Source of the DNA: Lentisphaerota bacterium
GTDB lineage: Bacteria > Verrucomicrobiota > Lentisphaeria > Oligosphaerales > JABHEG01
Direction of reading: 5' to 3'
Assembly: GCA_018676675.1 (NCBI GenBank)
Contig: JABHEG010000137.1
Coordinates: forward strand, 22,227 to 86,226
Length of the DNA stretch: 64,000 bases
Within the stretch, counting starts at the first letter, position 1. Every line of letters starts with the position of its first letter. The notes under the pieces are model-generated. The model was not told where the DNA came from. It made no database searches and saw nothing but the letters and a program-made list of their open reading frames with translations. Shown here piece after piece: positions 1-8,038 of this stretch. A program made the position numbers and the translations under genes.

Positions 1-354
1 GACTATGGCGACCCGCAAGCGGCGGGAGAAACCAAACTGTGGAACTGCATGTCCGCAGCTCTTGGGAAGGGACAGATCGTCTGTGGCCCGGAAGCGGCCT
101 CAGCCCAAACGCTCTGCATGAACGCCATGCAGGAATCCATGCCGCAAATCAGCGCCTTCCCCGATGACGTGGTGAAGACGGATGGCGCCCCCGGAGACCA
201 GCTGACCTACGTGGAGGGCCTGGACGATGCCCTGCGAGCCTGCTTCGAAGCAAACCAACTGCCCTCGGAAGCAGGACTCCCCTGGGCCCGGGGTGGAACG
301 AAGATCGACGTAACCGCGTACGATGAATTCCCGAGCCCCGGATACCCGGCGTAG
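1..354 (+). CDS. Gfo/Idh/MocA-type oxidoreductase, C-terminal fragment
   Basis: The frame is open from the first base of the window, so the gene starts upstream; about 117 residues are visible and end at the TAG at 352-354. The segment has the pattern of the Gfo/Idh/MocA C-terminal domain: a WN(C/F)-type stretch (ETKLWNCMSAALGKG), then a Cys-containing turn (IVCGPEAASAQT) and a helix, where family members close the sugar-binding alpha/beta domain. The NAD-binding Rossmann half is outside the window. It lies 64 bases upstream of a sulfatase on the same strand, a pairing common in glycan-catabolic clusters of PVC-type bacteria. The ORF-track start at 49 is an internal Met. The family call rests on a short region and is moderate. 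Confidence 0.55.
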   Translation, partial: DYGDPQAAGETKLWNCMSAALGKGQIVCGPEAASAQTLCMNAMQESMPQISAFPDDVVKTDGAPGDQLTYVEGLDDALRACFEANQLPSEAGLPWARGGTKIDVTAYDEFPSPGYPA

Positions 355-418
355 ACCGCGCCCCGACAGCAAGAGACGGGAGTGGCACGTTGCTCTCGAC
401 CCGAACAGGAGATCCGCG

Positions 419-1846
419 ATGAGAGACCGCCCGAACATACTGCTGATCACCACCGACCAGCAACGCGTCGACACCATTGGGGCCTACGGCAGCACCCACG
501 TGCGGACACCGAACCTGGACCGGCTGGCTCAAAGCAGCGTTGTGTTCGAACGTGCGTATGTGCAGAACACAGTCTGCATCCCGAGTCGAGCCTGCATCCA
601 GACGGGCCGTTACACGCACCAGCACGGGGTGCGCTACATGGAATCGGTCATCGACACCACCCCCGGGCTGCCTGACCATGAAAAGACCTTCATGGATCAT
701 CTGAGAGAAGCCGGGTATTCCACCGGCGCGACCGGCAAAATCCACATGATGCCGGAACGCGGTTTCGATTATATGGAGATCGTCGGAGGGAAAGGAGCAC
801 GCTGGACTCAAAGCACGGGGCAGGACATCGGGCCGGCTCCGCTCGGGGCTCAATACGCAGCCTGGCTCAATGAGAAGCACCCGGGGGGGTACGAAGCCCT
901 TTACGAACAGCGCCGGCGCCCGGAGTACAGGAAGTACAAGTGCTCCATCGTGAGCGACATCCCGCTCGAGGAGTACGTAGAAACCTACATATTGGAGAAA
1001 TCGATCGAGTTCATCGAGCAACCACGCGACAACCCGTTCTTCCTGTGGTGCGGCTTCTGCGGCCCCCATGGCCCTCACGATCCACCTGCTTCGCACGCAG
1101 ACCTCTACCCCTTCGAGGACATCAAACTGCCTGACACCTGGGAAATCGACCTCAGCGACCGACCAGCGTTCCTGCGACGAAACAGCCCACGGCCCCCCAT
1201 GACAACAGATGAACAGGCCGTCATGCGCCGCTACATGTCCTATTACTTCTGCCTGGTCACGCTTATCGATGAGTACGTCGGGAAGCTCATCGAGACGCTC
1301 GAGGAACATGACATACTCGATGACACGCTCATCATCTACACATCAGACCACGGTGAGATGCTGGGCGACTTCGCCAGATTCGGCAAAGGAAATTTCTACG
1401 AACCGGTTGTCCATGTACCGCTGATTGGCCGCCCCCCGGGAGGATGTGAACCGCGACACACGCAGGACCTGGCGGAAGTGATGGACATCGCCCCAACCAT
1501 CCTGGACTACGCAGAAATCGATAGACCAGACGAAATGCAGGCGAAGACACTGCGTCCCATGCTTGAGGGAAAGGACGGAGGACATGAAGCCGTGCTGTCC
1601 GAATACACCTCCAATGATCGGCGCCTCAGCGGCAAGTGCCTGATCACGCAACGCTACAAGTATATCCTGTGGGATACAGACGATGGCGGGGAATTCTATG
1701 ATCTCCAGGACGACCCGCGCGAACTCCGCAACCTCTACCATGACCCCGAGTTCCGTGGACCCCGGGATGAGCATGCAGAGATCCTGCTCAGGAAGCTCAT
1801 GCAGTCAGAGTGGGGGTATTGCGGCGGACGGACGGAGCCCTATTGA
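419..1846 (+). CDS. Sulfatase (arylsulfatase family, formylglycine-dependent type)
   Basis: This predicted hydrolase of sulfate esters has about 475 aa, typical for the family. The N-terminus PNILLITTDQQRVDTIGAYG carries the metal-binding Asp pair of the alkaline-phosphatase superfamily. The motif CIPSR, followed by a TGR triplet, is the C-x-P-S-R formylglycine signature, so Cys is the residue to be oxidised. GKIHMM, SDHGEMLGD (metal Asp/His) and the C-terminal YDLQDDPRELRNLY are also standard. The ATG at 419 is preferred over 323 because an AGGAG sits 7 bases upstream and homology begins there. No signal peptide is visible, so it is probably cytoplasmic. It lies between an oxidoreductase and an aldo/keto-reductase-like gene. 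Substrate is unknown. Confidence 0.9.
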   Translation: MRDRPNILLITTDQQRVDTIGAYGSTHVRTPNLDRLAQSSVVFERAYVQNTVCIPSRACIQTGRYTHQHGVRYMESVIDTTPGLPDHEKTFMDHLREAGYSTGATGKIHMMPERGFDYMEIVGGKGARWTQSTGQDIGPAPLGAQYAAWLNEKHPGGYEALYEQRRRPEYRKYKCSIVSDIPLEEYVETYILEKSIEFIEQPRDNPFFLWCGFCGPHGPHDPPASHADLYPFEDIKLPDTWEIDLSDRPAFLRRNSPRPPMTTDEQAVMRRYMSYYFCLVTLIDEYVGKLIETLEEHDILDDTLIIYTSDHGEMLGDFARFGKGNFYEPVVHVPLIGRPPGGCEPRHTQDLAEVMDIAPTILDYAEIDRPDEMQAKTLRPMLEGKDGGHEAVLSEYTSNDRRLSGKCLITQRYKYILWDTDDGGEFYDLQDDPRELRNLYHDPEFRGPRDEHAEILLRKLMQSEWGYCGGRTEPY

Positions 1847-1929
1847 CCCGCAAACCGTATGGACGGGTGCCGAGGCCGATGCCCAGTTGCGGGCCAGGCC
1901 TCCGCGACAACCATCTGGAGGGAAAGGCC

Positions 1930-2712
1930 ATGGACGGAATTCCCACGTTCCCCAGCTTCGACATAGAAGGCCAACGCTTCTCGAAACTCATCCTGGGGCA
2001 TAACCCGTTGATCGGCGGCTCCTACATGAGCCGAGCCCGAAGCCGGGTCTATCAGGAAACGCTGAATGCCCCGGAAGCCGTTCGGGACATTGTGATCCAG
2101 GCGATTAGAAGCGGCGTCCGCAGCATGATGCTCGGGGTCACCGGGGAGAAGGATGTTCATGTGATGGCAGGGCTGGAGGCCGCCCAGGAGGAGACCGGAG
2201 TCAAAATCCCCACGATCATCATCGTCAACCGGGGATTCGAGGAACACGTCGAACTACTCCATCGGGTCAACTGCGCGGTCTGCCTCATCCACGGCCAACT
2301 CACCGACGCCCTGTTTGACAAAGAGGGGCGCACCATGAAGCCGGAGTTCGAGCACCTCACCCGAAGCATCAGACAACTCGGCTTCATTCCCGGCATGTCA
2401 ACCCACAACGCCGGAGAAGTGATCCCGGCCGCAGAACAGTTTGATGTCGCAGTCATCAACACACCGATCAACAAGGTGGCCTGGCGCATGTGTCCGTGCG
2501 AAGAGCTGGTCCTCAGGGCAATCCGGCAGACGACGAAGCGAGTCATCGCCATGAAGTCTCTGGCCATGGGGCGGATCGCGCCGGACGACGCGATGCAGTA
2601 CATCTGTCGCGTGCCGGACGTCGATGGTGTGGTGGTTGGCATCGGTCATCCCTATGAGGCAGAAGAGACCTTTGGGGAAGCCTCGCGTATCCTGGGAGCC
2701 ATGAACCGGTGA
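1930..2712 (+). CDS. Aldo/keto-reductase-like TIM-barrel protein
   Basis: The protein has about 260 aa. It opens with a strand and loop of aldo/keto-reductase type (FSKLILGHNPLIGG) and ends with a barrel pattern resembling AKR C-termini (VIAMKSLAMGRIAP, then VDGVVVGIGHPYEAEE). The classical AKR Asp/Tyr/Lys/His tetrad is not evident, so enzymatic reduction is not certain and it may be a divergent barrel hydrolase or isomerase. The start at 1930 follows a GGAGGGAAAG ribosome-binding site; the ORF-track start at 1810 overlaps the sulfatase. It is 83 bases downstream of the sulfatase, and its stop overlaps the GTG of the next gene (GTGA), so the two are probably translationally coupled. Confidence 0.55.
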   Translation: MDGIPTFPSFDIEGQRFSKLILGHNPLIGGSYMSRARSRVYQETLNAPEAVRDIVIQAIRSGVRSMMLGVTGEKDVHVMAGLEAAQEETGVKIPTIIIVNRGFEEHVELLHRVNCAVCLIHGQLTDALFDKEGRTMKPEFEHLTRSIRQLGFIPGMSTHNAGEVIPAAEQFDVAVINTPINKVAWRMCPCEELVLRAIRQTTKRVIAMKSLAMGRIAPDDAMQYICRVPDVDGVVVGIGHPYEAEETFGEASRILGAMNR

Positions 2713-3500
2713 CCGCCATACCGCGGAAAAAGCACAACGCCTTCGCCAAGATTTGCCAACTCGCGGGACGTGCTGTCGAGATGTACGACATGATCCGGGC
2801 GGAAGACCGCATCGTCATCGGGCTGAGTTGGGGCCAGGACAGCACCGTTCTCACCCATGTTCTGCATCGCCTCCGTGAGAAAGCCCCGTTCCACTTCGAC
2901 CTTCACGCCGTCTGGGTGGATGGGGGGTTCAATGCAGGAGAAGCCCCCCGTTTGCAGGCTTATGCTGAGGAACACAGTTGGTCCCTGGAAATCGTCAGGC
3001 TGCCGATCACGGAAATCCTGCGGGACAAAGGGAATGAAGAGACCCCCTGCAGTCTCTGCGCCCGGTTGCGTCGCGGCAAGCTCCACGGGGTCATGGACCG
3101 GATTGGCTACAAGACGCTGGCTCTCGGCCAGCATCGCGACGACTTGGTGACCACCTTCCTCATGTCAGCGTTCCGAGGCAGCGGGTTGATGACCATGGGC
3201 CCGCACGTCCCGGCCGATCGAGGCCGGAAACGCCTGATTCGCCCTCTCTGCCTGGCGTCGAAGCCGCTCATCGCCGAAGCTGTTGAAGAAATGGGCCTCC
3301 CCATCATCGCGAAATGCCCGTATATCGATCAACTGGACGAGACAGGTGACCGGGCTTACGTCGAGCGCCTTCTCGATGAACTGGAAGGACATTACCCCGG
3401 GGTCCGCCACGCCCTGCGCCGTTCCCTCTCCGATCTCCGGCCTCCTCATCTCATGGATCCGCGCTTCAACGACCTAATCCGGAAGACCACGAGAGCCTGA
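2709..3500 (+). CDS. TtcA-like PP-loop (adenine nucleotide alpha hydrolase) protein
   Basis: About 263 aa, GTG start overlapping the previous stop (GTGA). The fold is that of the TtcA/TilS ATP-pyrophosphatase family, whose TtcA members thiolate C32 of tRNA using an Fe-S cluster. Visible features are a PP-loop-like GLSWGQDSTVL at about residue 38, a PCSLCARLRRGKL CxxC, LGQHRDDL, and a later lone Cys (IAKCPYI) matching the third cluster-ligand position. The canonical PP-loop is SGGKDS; here Gly-Lys is replaced by Trp and Gln, which removes the usual phosphate-contacting Lys. Its location behind sulfatase-linked genes is unusual for a housekeeping tRNA enzyme, so a specialised sulfur-transfer role is possible but unproven. 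Confidence 0.75.
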   Translation: MTAIPRKKHNAFAKICQLAGRAVEMYDMIRAEDRIVIGLSWGQDSTVLTHVLHRLREKAPFHFDLHAVWVDGGFNAGEAPRLQAYAEEHSWSLEIVRLPITEILRDKGNEETPCSLCARLRRGKLHGVMDRIGYKTLALGQHRDDLVTTFLMSAFRGSGLMTMGPHVPADRGRKRLIRPLCLASKPLIAEAVEEMGLPIIAKCPYIDQLDETGDRAYVERLLDELEGHYPGVRHALRRSLSDLRPPHLMDPRFNDLIRKTTRA

Positions 3501-4006
3501 TTGCGTCCGGGCGATGCTCCCCTACTGTAGTTGCTGCACCGGGCCGCCAACTCAACGCTCAACGCCTGCCAGTGCCCACTTTGGGGTGACTCTGGGAAGG
3601 ACGGCGGGGGAACCACAAGAGCCCATGATGAGTTGACCCGGAACAGCTCCCGTTGTATCGTCCTTCAACAGTAGAAGGGAGGCTCAGTGGCGAACGACCG
3701 TCGGGCGGAAGCGCATTGAGAAGAGGCTCGGCCAGGAACACGCGGAATCCCGAAGCTCTCTCGCCAATGGGTTGCGCCGCATCCGGCCAGGCTGTCCGCA
3801 AACCGTCGGGCGGGTAGCGTCTCACAGGCGGCTTATCGGACAGCACGGCAGGTCGTGTCGGCCGCCCTGGCCGTGACCTTCGGCGAAAACTGCCCCGCCA
3901 CCCGCCACACTCCTACGGTAGTCGAGACAACCGATGTCCTAGAGCAAACTGCCTTGGCCAGACACATCCCGGCTTCCCGCCGAACCGCGACTGGGTTCAG
4001 AACGCC
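3501..4006 (+). other. Intergenic region, no supported gene
   Basis: About 500 bases between the TtcA-like gene and the signalling array. Short overlapping ORFs exist on both strands, but none shows a domain or a convincing ribosome-binding site. The string ccgtcgggcgg occurs twice about 100 bases apart. Any promoter for the array should lie here, but no clear -35/-10 pair was picked out. Confidence 0.5.
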
Positions 4007-7000
4007 ATGGAATCAGAAGACATCCAGCGCACGACGCCCGCACACGAGGGCGACAGTGGCAGCCATGCCCCCATCGACCAACTCCAGGAAGCTGAAGCAA
4101 GATACCGAGCCGTTTTTGAGGGCGCCCCTCTAGGCATCTTGATCGCAGACTCTGAGACCAGACGCTTCCGCTACGCCAACCCGGCGATCTGCGCACTCTT
4201 GGGATACGCCCCCCAGGAGCTGACCACGATGACCGTCGCCGACATCCACCCCCCCGAACAGCTCGAGCACATCGTCGCAGAGTTCGAAGCCCAGGCTCGA
4301 GGCGACAAGATGCTGGCCCCGGACATCCCCTGCCGGCGCAAGGACGGAGACACGGTCTACGCAGACATCACCGTGTCCATCGTGGAGATCTCCGGGAGGC
4401 CACACAATGTCGGCTTCTTCACCGATATCACCGAGCGCAAACTCACCGAAGAAACGCTCCAGCACTACGAACGCATCGTGGCTGGCGCTTCCGACATGAT
4501 GGCACTGATAGATGCAGGCTTTGTCTACCTTGCTGCCAACGACGCGTATCTCGGAGGATGCGGCAAGCCCAGGGAAGACGTCATTGGTCACACCGTGTCC
4601 GAAGTGCTCGGCGAGAGAGTGTTCACGGATGTGGTCAAGCCCAACGCCGAGCGCTGTCTGCGCGGCGAAACCGTTCGGCACCACACATGGCTGACGCCTC
4701 CCGACCGCGGGCGACGCCTCATGGATGTCGTCTACTCTCCGCATGTCGACCGTGACGGCAGCATAGCGGCGTTCTCTGTCTGCTCCCGGGATGTCACCCA
4801 ACGCAGACTGGCCGAAGAAGAAGCAGAGCGGTTGGCCAAATTCCCGAGTCAGAACCCAAACCCAGTACTCCGAGTCGCCCCGGACGGCACCATCCTCTAC
4901 GCGAACAGGGGTAGCACGCCTCTGCTTGAGGAATGGGAGACGGCGGAGGGGGACTGCCTCCCGCAGGGGTACGTGGAGTGTGTCACGGCGGCTATCGAAT
5001 CCGGCATGACGTCCGACACCGATGTGGACTGTGGTGATCGTGTGTTCAACGTGGTGTTCTGTCCTCTGGGTGATCGCCGCCAAATCAACCTCTACGGTCT
5101 GGACATCACCGCGCGCAAACGCGCGGAGGAAGAGGCCGGCCGCCTGGCCAAGTTCCCCAGCGAAGACCCGAATCCAGTGCTCCGAATCGACGCAGATGGC
5201 ACGATTGTCTACGCCAATGCAGGCAGTGCCCCTCTGTTGGCAGAGTGGGGTTGTACAGCGGGATCACGCCTGCCGGATGCCCAGGCAGATCTGGCCGCGC
5301 GCTGCCTCGAAGACGAAATCGTGGTCTCCACCGACGTTCCCTGTGGCGAGAGAACCTTCTCGCTGACCTTCTGCCCCGTCCCCGGGCTTCGGCAAGTCAA
5401 CCTCTACGGCATGGACATAACAGCCCGAACACTGAGGGAACAGGAGGTCCGGGAGCTGAACGAGACCCTCGGAGCGGCGCAGAAAATGGCCAAAGTCGGC
5501 TACTGGCGGTACGACATCGCTTCCCAGATGCCCACTTGGTCCGACCAGATGTTCGAGGTCTGCGGATACCGCAAGCAGGACGGCGTTCCCAGCTACGACA
5601 AACACAAGCTGACCTGGCATCCCGACGATTGGGAGGAGTTCGACCAAGCGGTCCAGGGCTGCGAGCGGGGGAAGCCCTACGACATCGTGATCAGGATCAG
5701 GTTCCCCGACAGTTCATACCACTATGTCCATACGCAAGGCTTCCCCGTCTACGGCAAGAACGGAGAGATCAGAGAGCTCTTCGGGACGTCCCAGGACATC
5801 ACGGAGCTGAAGCGGGTTGAAGAGTCACTTCGGCAACAGGGGGAGCTCCTCAATTCGGTGGAGAGGATCGCGGAAATCGGCGGGTGGGAAATGGATCTGA
5901 TTACCCGGAAAGCGACGTGGACGCAGGGCACGTACGACATCGTCGAGATCGAGCCGGGCCAACCCATCCCCGGCCCGGATGAGCACATGGACTACTACCT
6001 GCCCGAATACAGGGACATGGTCTCTGAAGCCATGCGGACTCTGATCGTCGACAACAAACCGCTGGATTTCGAGGCCAAGTGTTGTACAGCCAGAGGCAAC
6101 ACCAAGTGGGTCCGGGCCATCGGCAGGGCAGACTGGGAGGGGGAGACGTGCACGAGGGTCTACGGGACCTTGCAGGATGTCACCAAGCGCAAGCAGGCTG
6201 AAGCTGAGCTAGCAGGGCGACGGAATGAGCTGGAAGCGCTCTGTCGAATCTCTGAAACTGCCCTGAGTAACTCACCGATGGGTACACTTCTCGACGGGTT
6301 CGTGCAGGAGATAAGCCGAGCCACGAGCTTCCCAATAGCGGCTATCGAGTTCTACCACGCCGCCGAAGAACGAATGGAGTTTGCCGCATCAGTCGGGATC
6401 CCCCTGCCCGATGGGAAAGCCACCTTCAGTGTCCCCGTCGACAGCACGCTATCCGGGACCGTAGCTCGTACGGGCACGTCGCTGGTCGAGACACATGCGG
6501 GGACACGGCCCGAATACAGCTTCAGACGTCTCCGTGAGTTGAGCGTGGAGACGTTCGTCTGCGTCCCATTGTCCTTGGCCGGAGAAACCGTCGGTGCGCT
6601 GTCGCTTGCACACCCGGAGAGCACGCCGATCCCTCCCGCCTTCGTACGTTTCGTGTCTGGATTGGGGAATATCGTGACCACGGTCATTTCGAACAAGCGT
6701 GCGGAAGAAGCACTGCGGAACAGCGAAGCCCGTTTCCGGGAGATGTTTGAGAACCACAACGCAATCATGCTCCTCATCGAGCCGGACTCCGGGCGGATCG
6801 TCGATGCCAACCGGGCGGCGAGCCGATTCTACGGCTACCCACACGACCAGCTCTGCAGTATGTCGATCGATCAAATCAACTGCCTTTCCCCAGAAGAGAT
6901 CAAAGCCGAACGGGAACGGGCCAGCAGGCTGAAGCAGAACTTCTTCATCTTTTCCCACAGATGCGCCAGTGGAACCGTCCGAACGGTGGACGTGCACGCC

Positions 7001-8038
7001 ACTCCCATCGAGTTCCACGGTAAGCAATTGCTCTTCTCGATCATCCATGACACCACAGCCCGTGAAAACGCACGCCACAGGCTCCAACAGAGCGAAGCCC
7101 GCTTCCGGAACCTCTTTGAGAACTCCCCTTACGGGATCCTGGTGTGCGAACTGATCCGGGACGACACGGGCACGCCGACCGATTTCGTCCACCTGCAAGC
7201 CAACGAGGCTGTGGCCACACACACGGGCATGTCAACGGACGGGGTTGTCGGCAGGCGGGCGTCAGAGATGGTGGACGGAGACACCCTCGCCCCCATCCTT
7301 GAGACCTACGGCGGAGTCGTGGAGACGGGCGCCCCCGCCCGATACTCCCAGTATTTCGAGCTCTATGACCGCACCTTGGATGTGACAGCCTTCTCCTTGA
7401 ATGGGGACCTCTTCATCATCAACTTCTTCGACGTCAGTGAGCGCGTACGAGCCCAAACCGAACTCCGGGAGCACCGCGACCATCTGGAACAGCTGGTCGA
7501 AGAGCGTACAGAGGCCCTTGCCAAGCTGAGCGAAGAGCAGCGAACGATCCTTGATTCCGTGCGCGCAACAATCTGGTACAAAGACACCGAGAACCGAATC
7601 CTGCGCGTGAACAGAGCAGCGGCCGATGCTTTGGGTCTGAGCATTGAGGCCATCGAGGGCAAACTCACGCAGGACCTGTTCCCGGAAGACGCGGACGGCT
7701 ATTACCGAGACGATTTGGAGGTCATCCATTCCGGGAAACCCAAGCTCGGGATCGCGGAAGAGTTCCGCGCAGCGGGGGGAGACGTTCGGTGGGTTCTCAC
7801 CGACAAGATCCCCTACCGTGATGAAGCGGGAAAGGTCGCCGGTGTGATCGCTTTCGCTCTGGACATTACCGAGCAGAAGCAGGCAGAGGAAGCAGCCAGA
7901 GAACGCGCGGAGGAGCTGCGAACAATGGTCAGAGCGATGGCCGGGCGGGAAGTGAGGATGGCCGAGATGAAAGAAGAAATCAGAGAACTCCACGCCCGAC
8001 TGCCGGACGCCGGGGTCATGCCGGGCGGCAACGGATGA
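4007..8038 (+). CDS. Giant multi-PAS/GAF sensor protein without a kinase domain
   Basis: The 1343-aa protein is almost entirely sensory. PAS units are read at about 26-145, 146-270, 272-372, 373-473, 480-605, 606-735, 900-1020, 1025-1150 and 1180-1295, with one GAF domain at about 745-895. Most end with a DIT-type closing strand (for example FFTDITERK, GLDITARK, ALDITEQK). PAS3 and PAS4 are near-duplicates, both starting LAKFPS and sharing NPVLR. No H-box, HATPase, GGDEF, EAL or methyl-accepting domain is present. The protein ends in a coiled coil with AGREVRMAEMKEEIRELHARL. No TM segment or signal peptide was seen, so it is likely cytoplasmic. The stop overlaps the next start (ATGA). Output must come from a partner; ligands are unknown. 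Confidence 0.9.
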   Translation: MESEDIQRTTPAHEGDSGSHAPIDQLQEAEARYRAVFEGAPLGILIADSETRRFRYANPAICALLGYAPQELTTMTVADIHPPEQLEHIVAEFEAQARGDKMLAPDIPCRRKDGDTVYADITVSIVEISGRPHNVGFFTDITERKLTEETLQHYERIVAGASDMMALIDAGFVYLAANDAYLGGCGKPREDVIGHTVSEVLGERVFTDVVKPNAERCLRGETVRHHTWLTPPDRGRRLMDVVYSPHVDRDGSIAAFSVCSRDVTQRRLAEEEAERLAKFPSQNPNPVLRVAPDGTILYANRGSTPLLEEWETAEGDCLPQGYVECVTAAIESGMTSDTDVDCGDRVFNVVFCPLGDRRQINLYGLDITARKRAEEEAGRLAKFPSEDPNPVLRIDADGTIVYANAGSAPLLAEWGCTAGSRLPDAQADLAARCLEDEIVVSTDVPCGERTFSLTFCPVPGLRQVNLYGMDITARTLREQEVRELNETLGAAQKMAKVGYWRYDIASQMPTWSDQMFEVCGYRKQDGVPSYDKHKLTWHPDDWEEFDQAVQGCERGKPYDIVIRIRFPDSSYHYVHTQGFPVYGKNGEIRELFGTSQDITELKRVEESLRQQGELLNSVERIAEIGGWEMDLITRKATWTQGTYDIVEIEPGQPIPGPDEHMDYYLPEYRDMVSEAMRTLIVDNKPLDFEAKCCTARGNTKWVRAIGRADWEGETCTRVYGTLQDVTKRKQAEAELAGRRNELEALCRISETALSNSPMGTLLDGFVQEISRATSFPIAAIEFYHAAEERMEFAASVGIPLPDGKATFSVPVDSTLSGTVARTGTSLVETHAGTRPEYSFRRLRELSVETFVCVPLSLAGETVGALSLAHPESTPIPPAFVRFVSGLGNIVTTVISNKRAEEALRNSEARFREMFENHNAIMLLIEPDSGRIVDANRAASRFYGYPHDQLCSMSIDQINCLSPEEIKAERERASRLKQNFFIFSHRCASGTVRTVDVHATPIEFHGKQLLFSIIHDTTARENARHRLQQSEARFRNLFENSPYGILVCELIRDDTGTPTDFVHLQANEAVATHTGMSTDGVVGRRASEMVDGDTLAPILETYGGVVETGAPARYSQYFELYDRTLDVTAFSLNGDLFIINFFDVSERVRAQTELREHRDHLEQLVEERTEALAKLSEEQRTILDSVRATIWYKDTENRILRVNRAAADALGLSIEAIEGKLTQDLFPEDADGYYRDDLEVIHSGKPKLGIAEEFRAAGGDVRWVLTDKIPYRDEAGKVAGVIAFALDITEQKQAEEAARERAEELRTMVRAMAGREVRMAEMKEEIRELHARLPDAGVMPGGNG

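Noticed and set aside
149-1309. 386-aa ORF on the - strand
   Set aside because: Antisense shadow of the sulfatase at 419, which has clear family motifs; the ORF shows no domain.
3559-3846. 95-aa ORF on the - strand in the 500-base gap before the signalling array
   Set aside because: No good ribosome-binding site, no recognised family and Pro/Arg-rich composition expected of a chance frame.
4130-5083. 317-aa ORF on the - strand
   Set aside because: Mirror frame of the multi-PAS gene in GC-rich DNA; no recognisable protein features.
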